64,000 bases of DNA from Lachnospiraceae bacterium YSD2013 (GCA_900100895.1 FMTX01000010.1:1-64000), one strand, 5' to 3'; positions 7,746 to 16,207 are shown, numbered from the stretch's first letter. Program-made: numbers and translations. The notes: generated by a model not told the origin, from the letters alone.

Positions 7746-8216
7746 CTATCGTCCTACGCGATTTAAGTACTTGTCCCAGGTAATGACTACGCCTGAAGCT
7801 TCAATGTTAAGCAGATAACTGTTACCCTGCGTTCCGTCTTCCTCGGACATCTCTATTTCAACCGTATATACTCCGTCGCCCTTATCAAGCGCAGGCAGGT
7901 AATTGCCGGAAAATTTCTTAAAAAGAGATTCCCACACAAGCGGACTTTCGTTTTCGTCGGGAACTGTTTTTAAAAGTTGTCCGTCGGCGTCGTAATACTT
8001 AAAGCCCACTCTGACAACATCCGTTATGCGCCCGGCGACAAACTTGATAACGGCCGGACCGGCATAGCTTTCCGTGAAATTACTGTTCTGTGAATTGTTC
8101 TCTCTTACTATGAGGGCTTCGACCTCAAATAAAATACCGTCCTCTGCCCATTCCATGCCCGCAAGGACACAGTCCTCGTAGGAAAACTTATCTGTTTCAT
8201 CAATACTTTTAAACAT
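7746..8216 (-). CDS. Uncharacterised 156-aa protein
   Basis: I do not recognise this protein. It is acidic, soluble, without signal peptide or membrane segment, and rich in predicted beta-strands (for example V-V-R-V-G-F-K-Y-Y-D-A-D-G-Q-L-L and V-Y-T-V-E-I-E-M), so an all-beta domain is likely. The start at 8216 has AAAGG 5 nt upstream, and the gene begins 8 nt after the stop of a 49-codon gene, so the two are probably translated from one mRNA. A strong terminator follows. The good ribosome-binding site, defined terminator and codon use like the surroundings support a real gene of unknown function. Confidence 0.8.
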   Translation of the reverse strand: MFKSIDETDKFSYEDCVLAGMEWAEDGILFEVEALIVRENNSQNSNFTESYAGPAVIKFVAGRITDVVRVGFKYYDADGQLLKTVPDENESPLVWESLFKKFSGNYLPALDKGDGVYTVEIEMSEEDGTQGNSYLLNIEASGVVITWDKYLNRVGR

Positions 8217-8224
8217 ACTAACCT

Positions 8225-8374
8225 TTAGGCGGATGCCGCTGTCAGTCTCCTGATCTTTAAGAAGATCTTCTCAATCTCCGCGCGCGGGAACTGGGGAAAA
8301 CACTTAAGTATAGTCTCTAATTCCATACCGCATCTGCAAAGTGACTCAACCGCTCTGACATCCTGTTCTTTCAT
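8225..8374 (-). CDS. Small 49-aa protein, unknown function
   Basis: This short reading frame starts at an ATG (8374-8372) preceded by a strong GGAGGGG site and ends with TAA at 8227-8225. It begins MKEQDVRAVESLCRCGMELE and is predicted to be mostly helical, with two helices separated by a C-F-P-Q-F-P-R turn and a basic C-terminus (K-I-R-R-L-T). That layout resembles a minimal helix-turn-helix, but there is no family match I can name. It lies 8 nt before the 156-aa gene in the same direction and ends with that gene's terminator, which makes a two-gene operon likely. Confidence 0.65.
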   Translation of the reverse strand: MKEQDVRAVESLCRCGMELETILKCFPQFPRAEIEKIFLKIRRLTAASA

Positions 8375-8539
8375 CTTGCCCCTCCAACTATGCTATTATC
8401 CCTTTTATATCCCGTACCCCGACAAGCACAATCTCTTGTACCTTCAGTATAGCACAACTACTAAATAAGTGAATTGATAAAAATGCAAAAAAATGAAAAA
8501 TAAATAGTGTGTAAATTATACAAGAGCTGTCCGCGGAGC

Positions 8540-8570
8540 AAAAACAAAGGCGACGGTAAGTCCGTCGCCT
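8540..8570 (-). terminator. Intrinsic terminator after the ECF S-component gene
   Basis: On the minus strand AGGCGACGG (8562-8570) pairs with CCGTCGCCT (8548-8556) around a 5-nt loop, followed by TTGTTTTT. The GC-rich 9-bp stem and T-rich tail sit 9 nt past the stop of the membrane protein gene at 8579. Confidence 0.88.
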
Positions 8571-8578
8571 CAAATAAT

Positions 8579-9127
8579 CTACTCACCTTTTTTAGGCTTA
8601 GATGCAGCATATGAAATACACAAAAGTGTTCCCACTACCGCAGTAGCCACCGCATTGGATGCTACACAGAATGCGCCCTGGCTGAATGCTTCAGCGGCTG
8701 CTTCCTTGTATACCAGAACATCAAGTGCAGGTGCAAGTACGAGCCATGCCAGCAGGTGTATCACTATCTGTGCCATGTTGAAAATAATAATCTGCTTCTT
8801 TTCAAACTCGCCGCTTTCCAGGTCAATTTTCGAAGCTACCAAGCCCATCACCAATCCGAAAAAGCCCGAAGCACCTATCCAGCTCCACCATATGGTCGAC
8901 CCGTCCGCCAGATGCTTAGTGAAATCAATAAGGAAATGACCTATAAGTCCGGTAAACAATCCCGCTATGGGTCCGAACACCGTTGATGCAAAAGCAAGCA
9001 CACCATACTGAATCGAAATAGTGGTATCGGGAATCGGGCTCGGAATCGACACAAACCGGCCCAGCACAAAGAACAATGCGGCCCCGATAATAATCGCCAC
9101 AATAGTCTTCATCGAAAACTTCTTCAT
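8579..9127 (-). CDS. ECF transporter S component (UPF0397-like)
   Basis: This 182-aa integral membrane protein with five to six helices matches the UPF0397 group of energy-coupling-factor substrate-binding subunits. Shared features are the start M-K-K-F-S-M-K-T-I-V-A-I-I-I-G-A-A, the V-L-G-R-F-V motif, F-G-P-I-A-G and the G-H-x-L-x-D-F segment followed by W-W-S-W. The start at 9127 was chosen over an upstream frame start because AAGGAGA lies 5 nt before it and the longer version adds a non-conserved extension. No EcfA or EcfT gene is near, so it probably uses the shared ECF module encoded elsewhere. Riboflavin or another vitamin is the usual annotation; the substrate is not certain. Confidence 0.83.
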   Translation of the reverse strand: MKKFSMKTIVAIIIGAALFFVLGRFVSIPSPIPDTTISIQYGVLAFASTVFGPIAGLFTGLIGHFLIDFTKHLADGSTIWWSWIGASGFFGLVMGLVASKIDLESGEFEKKQIIIFNMAQIVIHLLAWLVLAPALDVLVYKEAAAEAFSQGAFCVASNAVATAVVGTLLCISYAASKPKKGE

Positions 9128-9227
9128 AAAACTCTCCTTAGGCAATTTGCATATGTGTATACAAATCCCACACATCAACTAATTGTATCACACAATTAAT
9201 GCAAAAAGAACAAGAAGTTATCTGAAA

Positions 9228-10487
9228 TCAGTAGACTGCTTTGAATATTTCAACCAGTGCATCAAATGCGGGCTTCGGATTATTGTCCTTGTCAAACAAT
9301 CTGGCATTCGTCTTATCGCCCTCGGTATAATGATCCTTCAGGCCAAAGAAAGTAACGCTCGTAATATCGCAGTTTCCGCCACCCTGAGTATCCAGGCCCT
9401 TTAAGTACATGAAAATATTCTTGTAGCGCTTCGCCTGCTTTTCAAACTCCCCAGGAGTCTCCTCGTCCACACCTACCGAGAGCTCTGTTATCTGAATCTC
9501 CACATCAAGCTTAGAGAACATCTTTATAGTATCCACAATCGTGGTGGTATTGGGATAATCGAGTCCCCAGTAGCCCTGCATGCCGATACCGTCGATTAAT
9601 CCCTTCGCCTTCAAATCTTCGCAAAGCTTATAGATGTAGCTGCGCTTAAGAGACTCGTATGTATTAAAGTCATTATAGAAAAGCTTCACATCCTCTGCCG
9701 CGTACTGTCTTGCGAATCTGAAAGCCGCTTCAACGTACTCGGGGCCGATGGTCATATACCAGGGATTCTCCTCGCCGTCGTTTTCTTTTCGGCAGGAAAA
9801 GAAACTGTCCTTATCGCCCTTGTCGGGATCTACCGCTTCATTAACTACGTCCCAGCAATAAATTACTCCGGGGTAATTAGTCTGAACGTGCTCAAGCACC
9901 TGCTTGATATAGCTCTCCATTCTTGCGAGCATGGTTTCTTTGTCCACGTACTTACCGTCATCAGCATAGCCTTCGCGGAAAAACCATCCCGGCGCCTGCG
10001 TATGCCACACCAGCGTATGACCGCGCATCTTCATGCCATTATCCATACACCACTGAAGAGTGTCATCAATCGTCGTAAAGTCAAGCACCGGCATACCGTC
10101 TTCGCTTGCCTTGCTCTCCTCCTGCTTAAGAAGGTAGCAGGACTTCATAAGGTTAGACATCGTCACACTGTTAAAATGTTTCTTAACCAGCGCCATATAT
10201 TCTTCATCATAAGTAGTCAAGTTATCGAGAGTGCTACCGTTAATGCCTACGCCCAAAAGGAAGTAGTCGGCGCAGCCGTCCTTTAAGATATAGTCCTCTT
10301 CTTCCGCGGACTCCTCTACGGTTGTCGTCTCCACCGATTTCGCCTCCGGCTCAACGCTCACAACCTGCTCTTCCTCAACTGCCGCTACGCTTTCCGAACT
10401 TACTTCTTTGGCATTGCATGCTGCCGCCAAAAGAACAAGCCCTGACAGTCCAGTAATCGCTATAGTTCTTACTAACCTTTTAAACAT
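9228..10487 (-). CDS. Endo-1,4-beta-xylanase, GH10, lipoprotein
   Basis: This is a secreted xylan-degrading enzyme anchored as a lipoprotein: the signal peptide ends at the lipobox L-A-A-A-C (Cys24), followed by a 40-residue Ser/Glu-rich linker. The catalytic domain (about 65-419) is a complete GH10 barrel, with M-R-G-H-T-L-V-W-H-T, the acid/base glutamate in W-D-V-V-N-E-A-V, K-L-F-Y-N-D-F-N and the nucleophile glutamate in Q-I-T-E-L-S-V. There is no attached CBM. The gene stands alone, 100 bp upstream of the S-component gene. Three inverted repeats in the 250 bp before it could be regulator binding sites. Attack on arabinoxylan-type plant fibre fits a gut or rumen lifestyle. Confidence 0.93.
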   Translation of the reverse strand: MFKRLVRTIAITGLSGLVLLAAACNAKEVSSESVAAVEEEQVVSVEPEAKSVETTTVEESAEEEDYILKDGCADYFLLGVGINGSTLDNLTTYDEEYMALVKKHFNSVTMSNLMKSCYLLKQEESKASEDGMPVLDFTTIDDTLQWCMDNGMKMRGHTLVWHTQAPGWFFREGYADDGKYVDKETMLARMESYIKQVLEHVQTNYPGVIYCWDVVNEAVDPDKGDKDSFFSCRKENDGEENPWYMTIGPEYVEAAFRFARQYAAEDVKLFYNDFNTYESLKRSYIYKLCEDLKAKGLIDGIGMQGYWGLDYPNTTTIVDTIKMFSKLDVEIQITELSVGVDEETPGEFEKQAKRYKNIFMYLKGLDTQGGGNCDITSVTFFGLKDHYTEGDKTNARLFDKDNNPKPAFDALVEIFKAVY

Positions 10488-10562
10488 AAAGTCTGTTCCT
10501 GCCTTTAAATCAAAAATACCCCTCTATGATACCCGCTCCGGCCCCGCCCGTCAAAGAATATT

Positions 10563-10736
10563 TGACTAAGCTAGCCGTTTACACCCGTTTTAGTCAGCGA
10601 TTTGCTCTCATTTTTGTGTTTTTGAGACTCTCTTTATGACTAAGCCAATCGCTTTTTGCCGTCTTAGTTAAACCACATTTGGTTTTTAGGCCAAAATCCT
10701 TGACTAAGGGCGTTGTCAATTAATAGTTTTAGTCAA
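10563..10736. repeat. Three tandem inverted repeats upstream of the xylanase
   Basis: Three spaced inverted repeats share the half-site TTGACTAA/TTAGTCAA: 10563-10569 with 10590-10596, 10637-10644 with 10663-10670 (one mismatch), and 10700-10707 with 10729-10736 (8 bp perfect). Each pair is separated by 18-21 nt of non-conserved sequence; centres lie about 74 and 64 bp apart. They sit 75-250 bp upstream of the xylanase start, where regulator sites are expected. Alternatively they could be structured RNA or degraded repeats. There is no coding capacity between 10488 and 10790. Confidence 0.7.
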
Positions 10737-10790
10737 GTTTGGCTTATTTTAAGCGGACGAAATATTTCACGTTCCAAAAAGCATTATTAA

Positions 10791-10856
10791 TCAAACTATA
10801 TAAACAAAAGAAAAAAAGACTACGAAGAACAGATTAAATCCGCCATCGTAGTCTAA
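10791..10856 (+). pseudogene. 3' tail of a tyrosine integrase gene (left copy)
   Basis: Codons 10803-10856 encode N-K-R-K-K-D-Y-E-E-Q-I-K-S-A-I-V-V followed by TAA, nearly identical in sequence and stop position to the C-terminus of the integrase remnant that ends at 22184 (N-K-R-K-K-D-Y-K-N-Q-I-K-S-A-I-V-I). An in-frame stop lies at 10788-10790, so only the tail survives. It is followed by a hairpin, a tRNA-type terminator and a tRNA-Glu 3' fragment, in the same order as at the right end. It is best explained as the trace of an earlier element of the same family at this tRNA. Confidence 0.75.
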
Positions 10857-10870
10857 CCATTACCTAATTG

Positions 10871-10921
10871 TGGTCGACTCGACCAAGAGCAATAAAAAAA
10901 CCCTTGTATTTACAAGGGTTT
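10871..10921 (-). terminator. Copy of the tRNA-Glu terminator and preceding hairpin (left)
   Basis: Two inverted repeats lie between the left integrase tail and the left att copy. The first is TGGTCG-act-CGACCA (10871-10885). The second, AAACCCTTGTA/TACAAGGGTTT (10898-10908 with 10911-10921), has a T-run on the minus strand. The second matches the terminator of the intact tRNA-Glu at 22219-22249. It is now orphaned, with no complete tRNA upstream of it. Confidence 0.7.
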
Positions 10922-10923
10922 CA

Positions 10924-10948
10924 GCAGCTGATAGGGAAATCGAACCCC
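10924..10948 (-). other. Left attachment-site copy (tRNA-Glu 3' end fragment)
   Basis: These 25 bp match positions 22252-22276, the 3' end and T-arm of tRNA-Glu, with one substitution (A at 10937 versus G at 22265). The change would break a T-stem pair, and sequence beyond 10949 has no tRNA character, so this is not a gene. A tRNA 3'-end duplication flanking an island with integrase remnants is the standard signature of site-specific integration. Confidence 0.8.
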
Positions 10949-11152
10949 CTTTTAAATCCCATAAATGGCGTAAAATCAACGTTTGTGGGCAATACGCTTT
11001 GATTGACCTTGATTGACCTGACATGAAATGAAAGGATAAAGGCCCAAAGTCACACCCTATAATCACAGATTCCAAAGAAAAAACAAGCTCCATGGTTACT
11101 CATTTCTTTTCGATTAACCTTTTGACATCCGCTTCACAAAAGCAAACAGTAT

Positions 11153-13393
11153 CTACCTACCACAACATTTTTTATATTTCTTTCCACTTCCACATGGACA
11201 TGGTTCATTGGGATAAATTTTATTTTTATTCGCTTTACTCAGTGCAAGAGACACCCTTGTTTTCGCATATTCCTCACCTTTTTCTCGATACAAATCCATT
11301 TTTTCTGGTGATATGTCCTTTATCGTTAAATAATCAAAATTTACATCCTTTATTTCATTTTTTCCATCCATTACTATTTCCATTCGGTAAAAAAATGGCT
11401 TTTGATATTTAACCATATTGGCCAGAGTATATTCTTTTTGCTCACTTAAGCTCCAGTTCTCTATGTCAGGTATATTTACTGTCATCACATAGCTATTTTC
11501 ACCTGAGCCAATACTTGGAATCATCTTCCCCAGTTCTTTTTCTCTTTTAGCAAGTTTGTAAACACTATCAACGAACCGAGATCTTTCATTCCCCGCCATA
11601 TCTAACAAAAAATTGGAAAACAGTGTCTTTCTTCCTATCTTCTTTGACAGAATGATTTCCAGAATTTTACGTATTTCAATGGGACAGTTCTGACGCGGCT
11701 TTGTTGCTTCTTCTCCCATATTAATCTTGGATAAATAAACATCAATATCCTCTCTATACTGTTGTGGATAAACTGAACCAGTTCCATCTAACAGTTCTAC
11801 ATATTGAGAATAATTATTATGCTCTATATATAGCCCAAGATGATCCAACTCGTCGCATACCACCAAACGTTTCGATCTTGTCGCCAATACTCTTTGGCTG
11901 AGAAAATGAATAAAATCTAATGATGAATCAAAATACTCCTTATACACCCACAGATCATTCATAGACAAAACTATAATATCTTCTTTCGCATCAGCTACGC
12001 CAATTCTTTCCATTTGAGAAGCTCTATCATTCATATCAGCAAGCGTAACATCAAACAGATACACCTGTGAATATTCCGACATATCTAATTCGAAAGATAT
12101 TTCTTTTAAATCATCCGCTTTGTAAAAAGCTACCTTTGAACTCGATTCAATATATTCTTTCGTTCGCAAACATTGATTTTCTGCCACCTCAACAATTTTG
12201 TTGAGTGATTTTTTATGAGCAGAAAAATCCGTTATAGCAGGTGTATATGTAAATGCACCCGCCTTAACTTCAACAATCAATAAAACGTCTTCATATTGGA
12301 CAATAATATCATTCTCTGCATTTTCCTTTTTACCCTTTTTTATAATAGGATAATGGTTAGAAATGTGAGTAACACAACCTGGCAACAAAGAATTGAAAAC
12401 GCTGGCCACAATTTCTTCGCTGGCCTTAGCTTGAATCCTGTTCCACGTATCCACCCCACCTTTAGTCTTAGCAACAATAATCTTCTGTAAATTTCTATAA
12501 AAATAATCAAAAAGAATATAATAATCAAAGCAATATGAAGTATCGTCTACTCTAATAAAAGGTTTCTTGGCTACGGGCAAGTTTAAAAGCGGCCACCCCG
12601 CATACTTATCATCTTCAAAAAAGGATTTGTCTTCACCGATTTCATATGACAAATCCTTTATTAGGCTATCCGGCCAATTAGTGTTCTTCTTAACATCATA
12701 TAAAGACGTGTCATAAAATACATCCTGATATGAAGAATAATCACCCGCTCTTATTCCATCCAAGTCAATTCCATTTAATAAATATTCGAGCCACCCCTTC
12801 GATAAATTGTACTCCATCTTTGTCAATCCACTAATGATTTCCGAACATGAAATACCATATGCAGACATTATTTCATCCTCATGGGGCCTAATCAATTCTT
12901 CAATCATAGGAATTCTAAACTGTTGATATTGAGTACCCCTCACCTGAGACATCATCTGTGTGTAAACAATGTATTCTATTTCCTCAGGTGGCAAATCTTT
13001 TTCATTGCAGCTCCATGAAAGAAAATACTGAAACATCGACATATAGAGTTCCTTTACCTCTTCCAATATATCTGCATAAGATTGGTCATCCGATACGGGA
13101 TTCTTTTGATACTTACTTTCCGAACTTATAAGAACACTCTGAACATACTCTACGGATCTTAATTGCATGTCCTCTTCTGGCGAATTTTGAGATTCGGAAG
13201 TTTTTCCGACTATTGCCATATAGTTACAATTAGTCAAAAAACATAATAGTTTTATTGGATCAACTGCAGTTACGTGTTCTCTTATATCATAAACACGGCT
13301 TTTAATTTCATTCTCAATCTCTGGCAATTTATCCGCAAAAAAAACTGAAATATCCTTTTGTTTAGTAATACTTTCTCTTTTCTTTTTACCCAT
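11153..13393 (-). CDS. PD-(D/E)XK nuclease-like protein with C-terminal SEC-C motif
   Basis: This large (746 aa) protein is of unknown specific function. Residues 1-300 have no motif I recognise. A restriction-endonuclease-like core appears near 325-385: an E-E-I-V-A helix, then D362, then E375-V-K377 in L-L-I-V-E-V-K-A-G, which fits the PD-(D/E)XK pattern (D-x12-E-x-K). The extreme C-terminus C-P-C-G-S-G-K-K-Y-K-K-C-C is a SEC-C zinc-binding motif (Cys732, 734, 743, 744). The ATG at 13393 follows GGAGGG; a GTG eight codons upstream is less likely. It is the last gene of the island's minus-strand series and AT-rich. A nucleic-acid cleaving role in defence is inferred from the nuclease motif and context. 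Confidence 0.75.
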   Translation of the reverse strand: MGKKKRESITKQKDISVFFADKLPEIENEIKSRVYDIREHVTAVDPIKLLCFLTNCNYMAIVGKTSESQNSPEEDMQLRSVEYVQSVLISSESKYQKNPVSDDQSYADILEEVKELYMSMFQYFLSWSCNEKDLPPEEIEYIVYTQMMSQVRGTQYQQFRIPMIEELIRPHEDEIMSAYGISCSEIISGLTKMEYNLSKGWLEYLLNGIDLDGIRAGDYSSYQDVFYDTSLYDVKKNTNWPDSLIKDLSYEIGEDKSFFEDDKYAGWPLLNLPVAKKPFIRVDDTSYCFDYYILFDYFYRNLQKIIVAKTKGGVDTWNRIQAKASEEIVASVFNSLLPGCVTHISNHYPIIKKGKKENAENDIIVQYEDVLLIVEVKAGAFTYTPAITDFSAHKKSLNKIVEVAENQCLRTKEYIESSSKVAFYKADDLKEISFELDMSEYSQVYLFDVTLADMNDRASQMERIGVADAKEDIIVLSMNDLWVYKEYFDSSLDFIHFLSQRVLATRSKRLVVCDELDHLGLYIEHNNYSQYVELLDGTGSVYPQQYREDIDVYLSKINMGEEATKPRQNCPIEIRKILEIILSKKIGRKTLFSNFLLDMAGNERSRFVDSVYKLAKREKELGKMIPSIGSGENSYVMTVNIPDIENWSLSEQKEYTLANMVKYQKPFFYRMEIVMDGKNEIKDVNFDYLTIKDISPEKMDLYREKGEEYAKTRVSLALSKANKNKIYPNEPCPCGSGKKYKKCCGR

Positions 13394-13466
13394 TTTCCCT
13401 CCGTACCAACATACCACCGTAAGATATCAATATTAATCATTTGTTCTTCTTTATCTGTTTTAAACA

Positions 13467-15701
13467 TCAATTATCCAGAACCTGCTTTATCATATCATAA
13501 GCATCTTTTCCGTTTTCCAAGTCCTCCGGCTTACCGTCAAAATGATAAGAAACATATCTGGTATTCCCGCCCTCAACACGGCTATAGAAATAGCATGCGT
13601 TTTTGGTATCCGCAGGAGAATTTTTGAGGATGAAATAAGGCGGTAACTCTAATGTTTCCTCAGTATCTATCATTTGAAGATAAAGTTTTGAACTGTCCAA
13701 AGCTGTTGATGATACAATCTCTGCTTTGCTAAATATTGCATTAGACCCTGTAAGCACCTCAACCTTATTAGTAAATAACCCCTCCTTGAAAGAAAGACCA
13801 ATCGGGCGAATCAAACGAACTCTCTCATACAAATCCTTTATACTTTCTTGGAGTTTTCTCATCAAACTGTCCAGGGTATCAACATGCTCCCTATATATAG
13901 CCTCACTCGAAATACCGCCATGACCTTTCCACAGGTTCCGCTTTTCGCTTACCTGTTCTAAGACACTGCATACATTCTTGTTACATATATACTTTATCAG
14001 TATCTCATCTTCAGTCTTGAAGCAGTTCAAAGGTATTTTCTTTTGTAATTCGTCTGTTCCATTCAACATCTGCAAGTAGATGTTTGAAAGTGCGCGATCA
14101 AGCCTTACCCAGTTTCCAAATGAAGCACGCTCAAAGAATGATGAATCAACATTTTTAAGTGATGAACAGTCCATCATTTCCTTGTCTATCGCGGCACTCA
14201 AAATAGTCGACTCAAAAATGGAATATGCTTCAAAAAAATAGAAAAGCATTTCCTGTCGATTAGATAAGTCTTCGGTTACACTGTATTTCTTTAAAATTGT
14301 AGCTAACGGATAAGGAAGGCTCTCTATCCATTGAACGAATCTATCACCCTGATTATTAATTTCCTTCATCTCGGCCCGTATATTCTTATACGCTGCCGGG
14401 GTTTTCTGTATTCTATCTTTCAATTTTTCAACTTCAATTCTGAGCACTTCCAATTTATCAAAAGTGGCTAAGTATTCTGATTGAAGTTCAATTGTCGGGC
14501 AAGGAACCTCAACTTCACCAAGGGTTTGTGAATTGAAAGCTTTTATTGTAACGCCCTTATAGTAAAGTTGGCGAAGTTTAACACCTTCTTCAGTATTAAG
14601 GAAAAAGGCCAAAAATCTGGGCAGCATCTTGTTTTCATCAAGAATTACCTGAAAGTAGTTTTGTTCTTTAATGCCAAACTCGTCCTCGCTCATCACAACA
14701 TTTGAGTTTCCTAATTTGGGAACAAATACGGAATTTGCATTTTTCTCAAATCCTTTGTTTCTGTTCGGAGCAAGCACCTTACCCAGTTTGGATATCTTTA
14801 CAAGAGATGCGTTATAACCCTTCTCAAGATTCTTATTCTTATTTCTAATTGTGGTAAGTTTTTGATAATCAGCGAAGCAGCCAATCTCCTTATCAACAAA
14901 TATTCCGAACTTAGGACTTGCATTTGACGCTTGCTGATTTTTGAAGTTATGAACAAGAGTCTCAGCCGATTTTTCATCTGCAAGCATGCCAACAAAAAGT
15001 CGGTCTGATTTGTTTTTAGACATGATAACGACCACAGACTCTACTGTAGTGATTCGGCCGTACGAATTAAGCGGCATATCCATAATCGCATTACAAAAAA
15101 GTCCTTTAGCCTCCATACCAGCAAGCCACTCTTTTCCGCTCTTAGCCGTAATGCCTACAGGAAAAGTAAAAGCGCAATACCCATTATCATCTAAAAGATT
15201 TATACAATCATCGACAGTTACATAAGCTGAACGGTAACTATTAAATGGGCCAAAGGGTAAATCTGACATTATTAAATCATACTTACCCTTTTTAGGCATT
15301 TCTTCCACGGTATCTATAGTCAAAAACTCTTTTGCTATACGTTCAAAATTGCGGTTAGGAAACCAATAGGTTACTTCCTTTTCCTCGCCTTTCAAAACGC
15401 ACTCGCTACCGTCAGCGTATGGAATAAAAATGCTCTTGGGTTTGTATTCTTTCCTCCAGGAGTCTATTAGCCAGTGAAAAGCCTTAGGTGTAAAAGGAAT
15501 CTCATATGAGCCTCCATTACCAAAGGAGCCGTTGCGCTCACATATATCCGAATATGACGAATCAGGAAAATGCTGCGTTTCTGCCATCACAGTTCTGGTC
15601 CACGGATTCTCATAGTACTCTTCTGCGCGCATCAACATTTCAGCTCTTCGAATTTTTTCATCCATTTGGATTTCTTCAATTCTTTCGTGGTCTGTTTTCA
15701 T
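13467..15701 (-). CDS. Degenerate N6-methylase fused to a type I-like target-recognition domain
   Basis: The 744-aa protein looks like HsdM and HsdS fused in one chain. Residues 80-250 resemble an N6-adenine methylase core, with motif IV changed from N-P-P-F to S-D-L-P-F-G-P (146-152). The SAM-binding motif I region (91-102, IFIPYADGSECV) lacks the usual D-x-x-x-G-x-G. Residues about 300-470 resemble an HsdS recognition domain plus helical spacer (L-G-K-V-L-A-P; P-x-P-T-I-E-L-Q-S-E-Y followed by E-x-L-R-I-E-V-E-K-L-K-D-R-I). The remaining 270 residues are unrecognised. The start at 15701 has AAGGGAG 5 nt upstream. It may recognise DNA without methylating it; that is inference, and an active divergent methylase remains possible. 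Confidence 0.7.
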   Translation of the reverse strand: MKTDHERIEEIQMDEKIRRAEMLMRAEEYYENPWTRTVMAETQHFPDSSYSDICERNGSFGNGGSYEIPFTPKAFHWLIDSWRKEYKPKSIFIPYADGSECVLKGEEKEVTYWFPNRNFERIAKEFLTIDTVEEMPKKGKYDLIMSDLPFGPFNSYRSAYVTVDDCINLLDDNGYCAFTFPVGITAKSGKEWLAGMEAKGLFCNAIMDMPLNSYGRITTVESVVVIMSKNKSDRLFVGMLADEKSAETLVHNFKNQQASNASPKFGIFVDKEIGCFADYQKLTTIRNKNKNLEKGYNASLVKISKLGKVLAPNRNKGFEKNANSVFVPKLGNSNVVMSEDEFGIKEQNYFQVILDENKMLPRFLAFFLNTEEGVKLRQLYYKGVTIKAFNSQTLGEVEVPCPTIELQSEYLATFDKLEVLRIEVEKLKDRIQKTPAAYKNIRAEMKEINNQGDRFVQWIESLPYPLATILKKYSVTEDLSNRQEMLFYFFEAYSIFESTILSAAIDKEMMDCSSLKNVDSSFFERASFGNWVRLDRALSNIYLQMLNGTDELQKKIPLNCFKTEDEILIKYICNKNVCSVLEQVSEKRNLWKGHGGISSEAIYREHVDTLDSLMRKLQESIKDLYERVRLIRPIGLSFKEGLFTNKVEVLTGSNAIFSKAEIVSSTALDSSKLYLQMIDTEETLELPPYFILKNSPADTKNACYFYSRVEGGNTRYVSYHFDGKPEDLENGKDAYDMIKQVLDN

Positions 15702-15769
15702 GTAAACTCCCTTCACAATACAAACAACGCTTTTTATTCACTTAAATAATTACTCCACCAATTTGAAAT

Positions 15770-16207
15770 CTAATAGCCTTCTTCCACATCAATTATAAAA
15801 TACGGGCTCATACTATGTCGTGAAGCATTTGATAATGGTGCTTGTGACGAAGCAACAAAGCAATGCGATAATATATCTTTCGGTGCTTCCTCAAACCTTA
15901 CAACCCTGAACCAGCTTTTAAAATCTCCAGCCCGATTACGATAATACTCAGGAATACCATCGAGTTCAGGGACCTCGTTTTGTGTTTTATCAATATACGC
16001 CCAGTATCGAGCGAACTGCCCGCTATGTATCAGCAGAATCCTGGGAGATTCATTTTTCATAATATCTGTTGAAACTTTTGCAGATATTTTGCTGCCAAGC
16101 TTACCATACCACACGAAACCCTTTTCATTTATCAATTCTTCATGCGCTCGTATGGTCCCGATATCTGGAGCAAAATTATTAGAGAATCTCAGTGCTATCG
16201 TCCTCAT
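15770..16207 (-). CDS. 145-aa protein between hsdS and the methylase/TRD fusion
   Basis: This small soluble protein begins 30 bp after hsdS. It shows alternating beta-strands with aromatic residues: G-F-V-W-Y-G-K-L-G near the N-terminus, I-L-L-I-H-S-G-Q-F-A-R-Y-W-A-Y-I in the middle, and W-F-R-V-V-R-F. This arrangement is reminiscent of PUA-like (EVE/YTH/ASCH) domains, some of which read modified bases, but the similarity is weak and I would not assign the family. Position in the operon suggests it is part of the same defence cassette. Confidence 0.65.
   Translation of the reverse strand: MRTIALRFSNNFAPDIGTIRAHEELINEKGFVWYGKLGSKISAKVSTDIMKNESPRILLIHSGQFARYWAYIDKTQNEVPELDGIPEYYRNRAGDFKSWFRVVRFEEAPKDILSHCFVASSQAPLSNASRHSMSPYFIIDVEEGY

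Noticed and set aside
8579-9178. Longer start of the ECF S component at 9178
   Set aside because: The additional 17 residues are not family-like; a good AAGGAGA site places the start at 9127.
10924-10957. Second tRNA gene at the left end of the island
   Set aside because: Only the 3' acceptor and T-arm part is present, with a broken T-stem pair; no anticodon arm follows.
10860-11093. A 77-codon minus-strand reading frame covering the left att copy and terminator
   Set aside because: It runs through a tRNA 3' fragment and a terminator stem, has no ribosome-binding site and no recognisable protein features.
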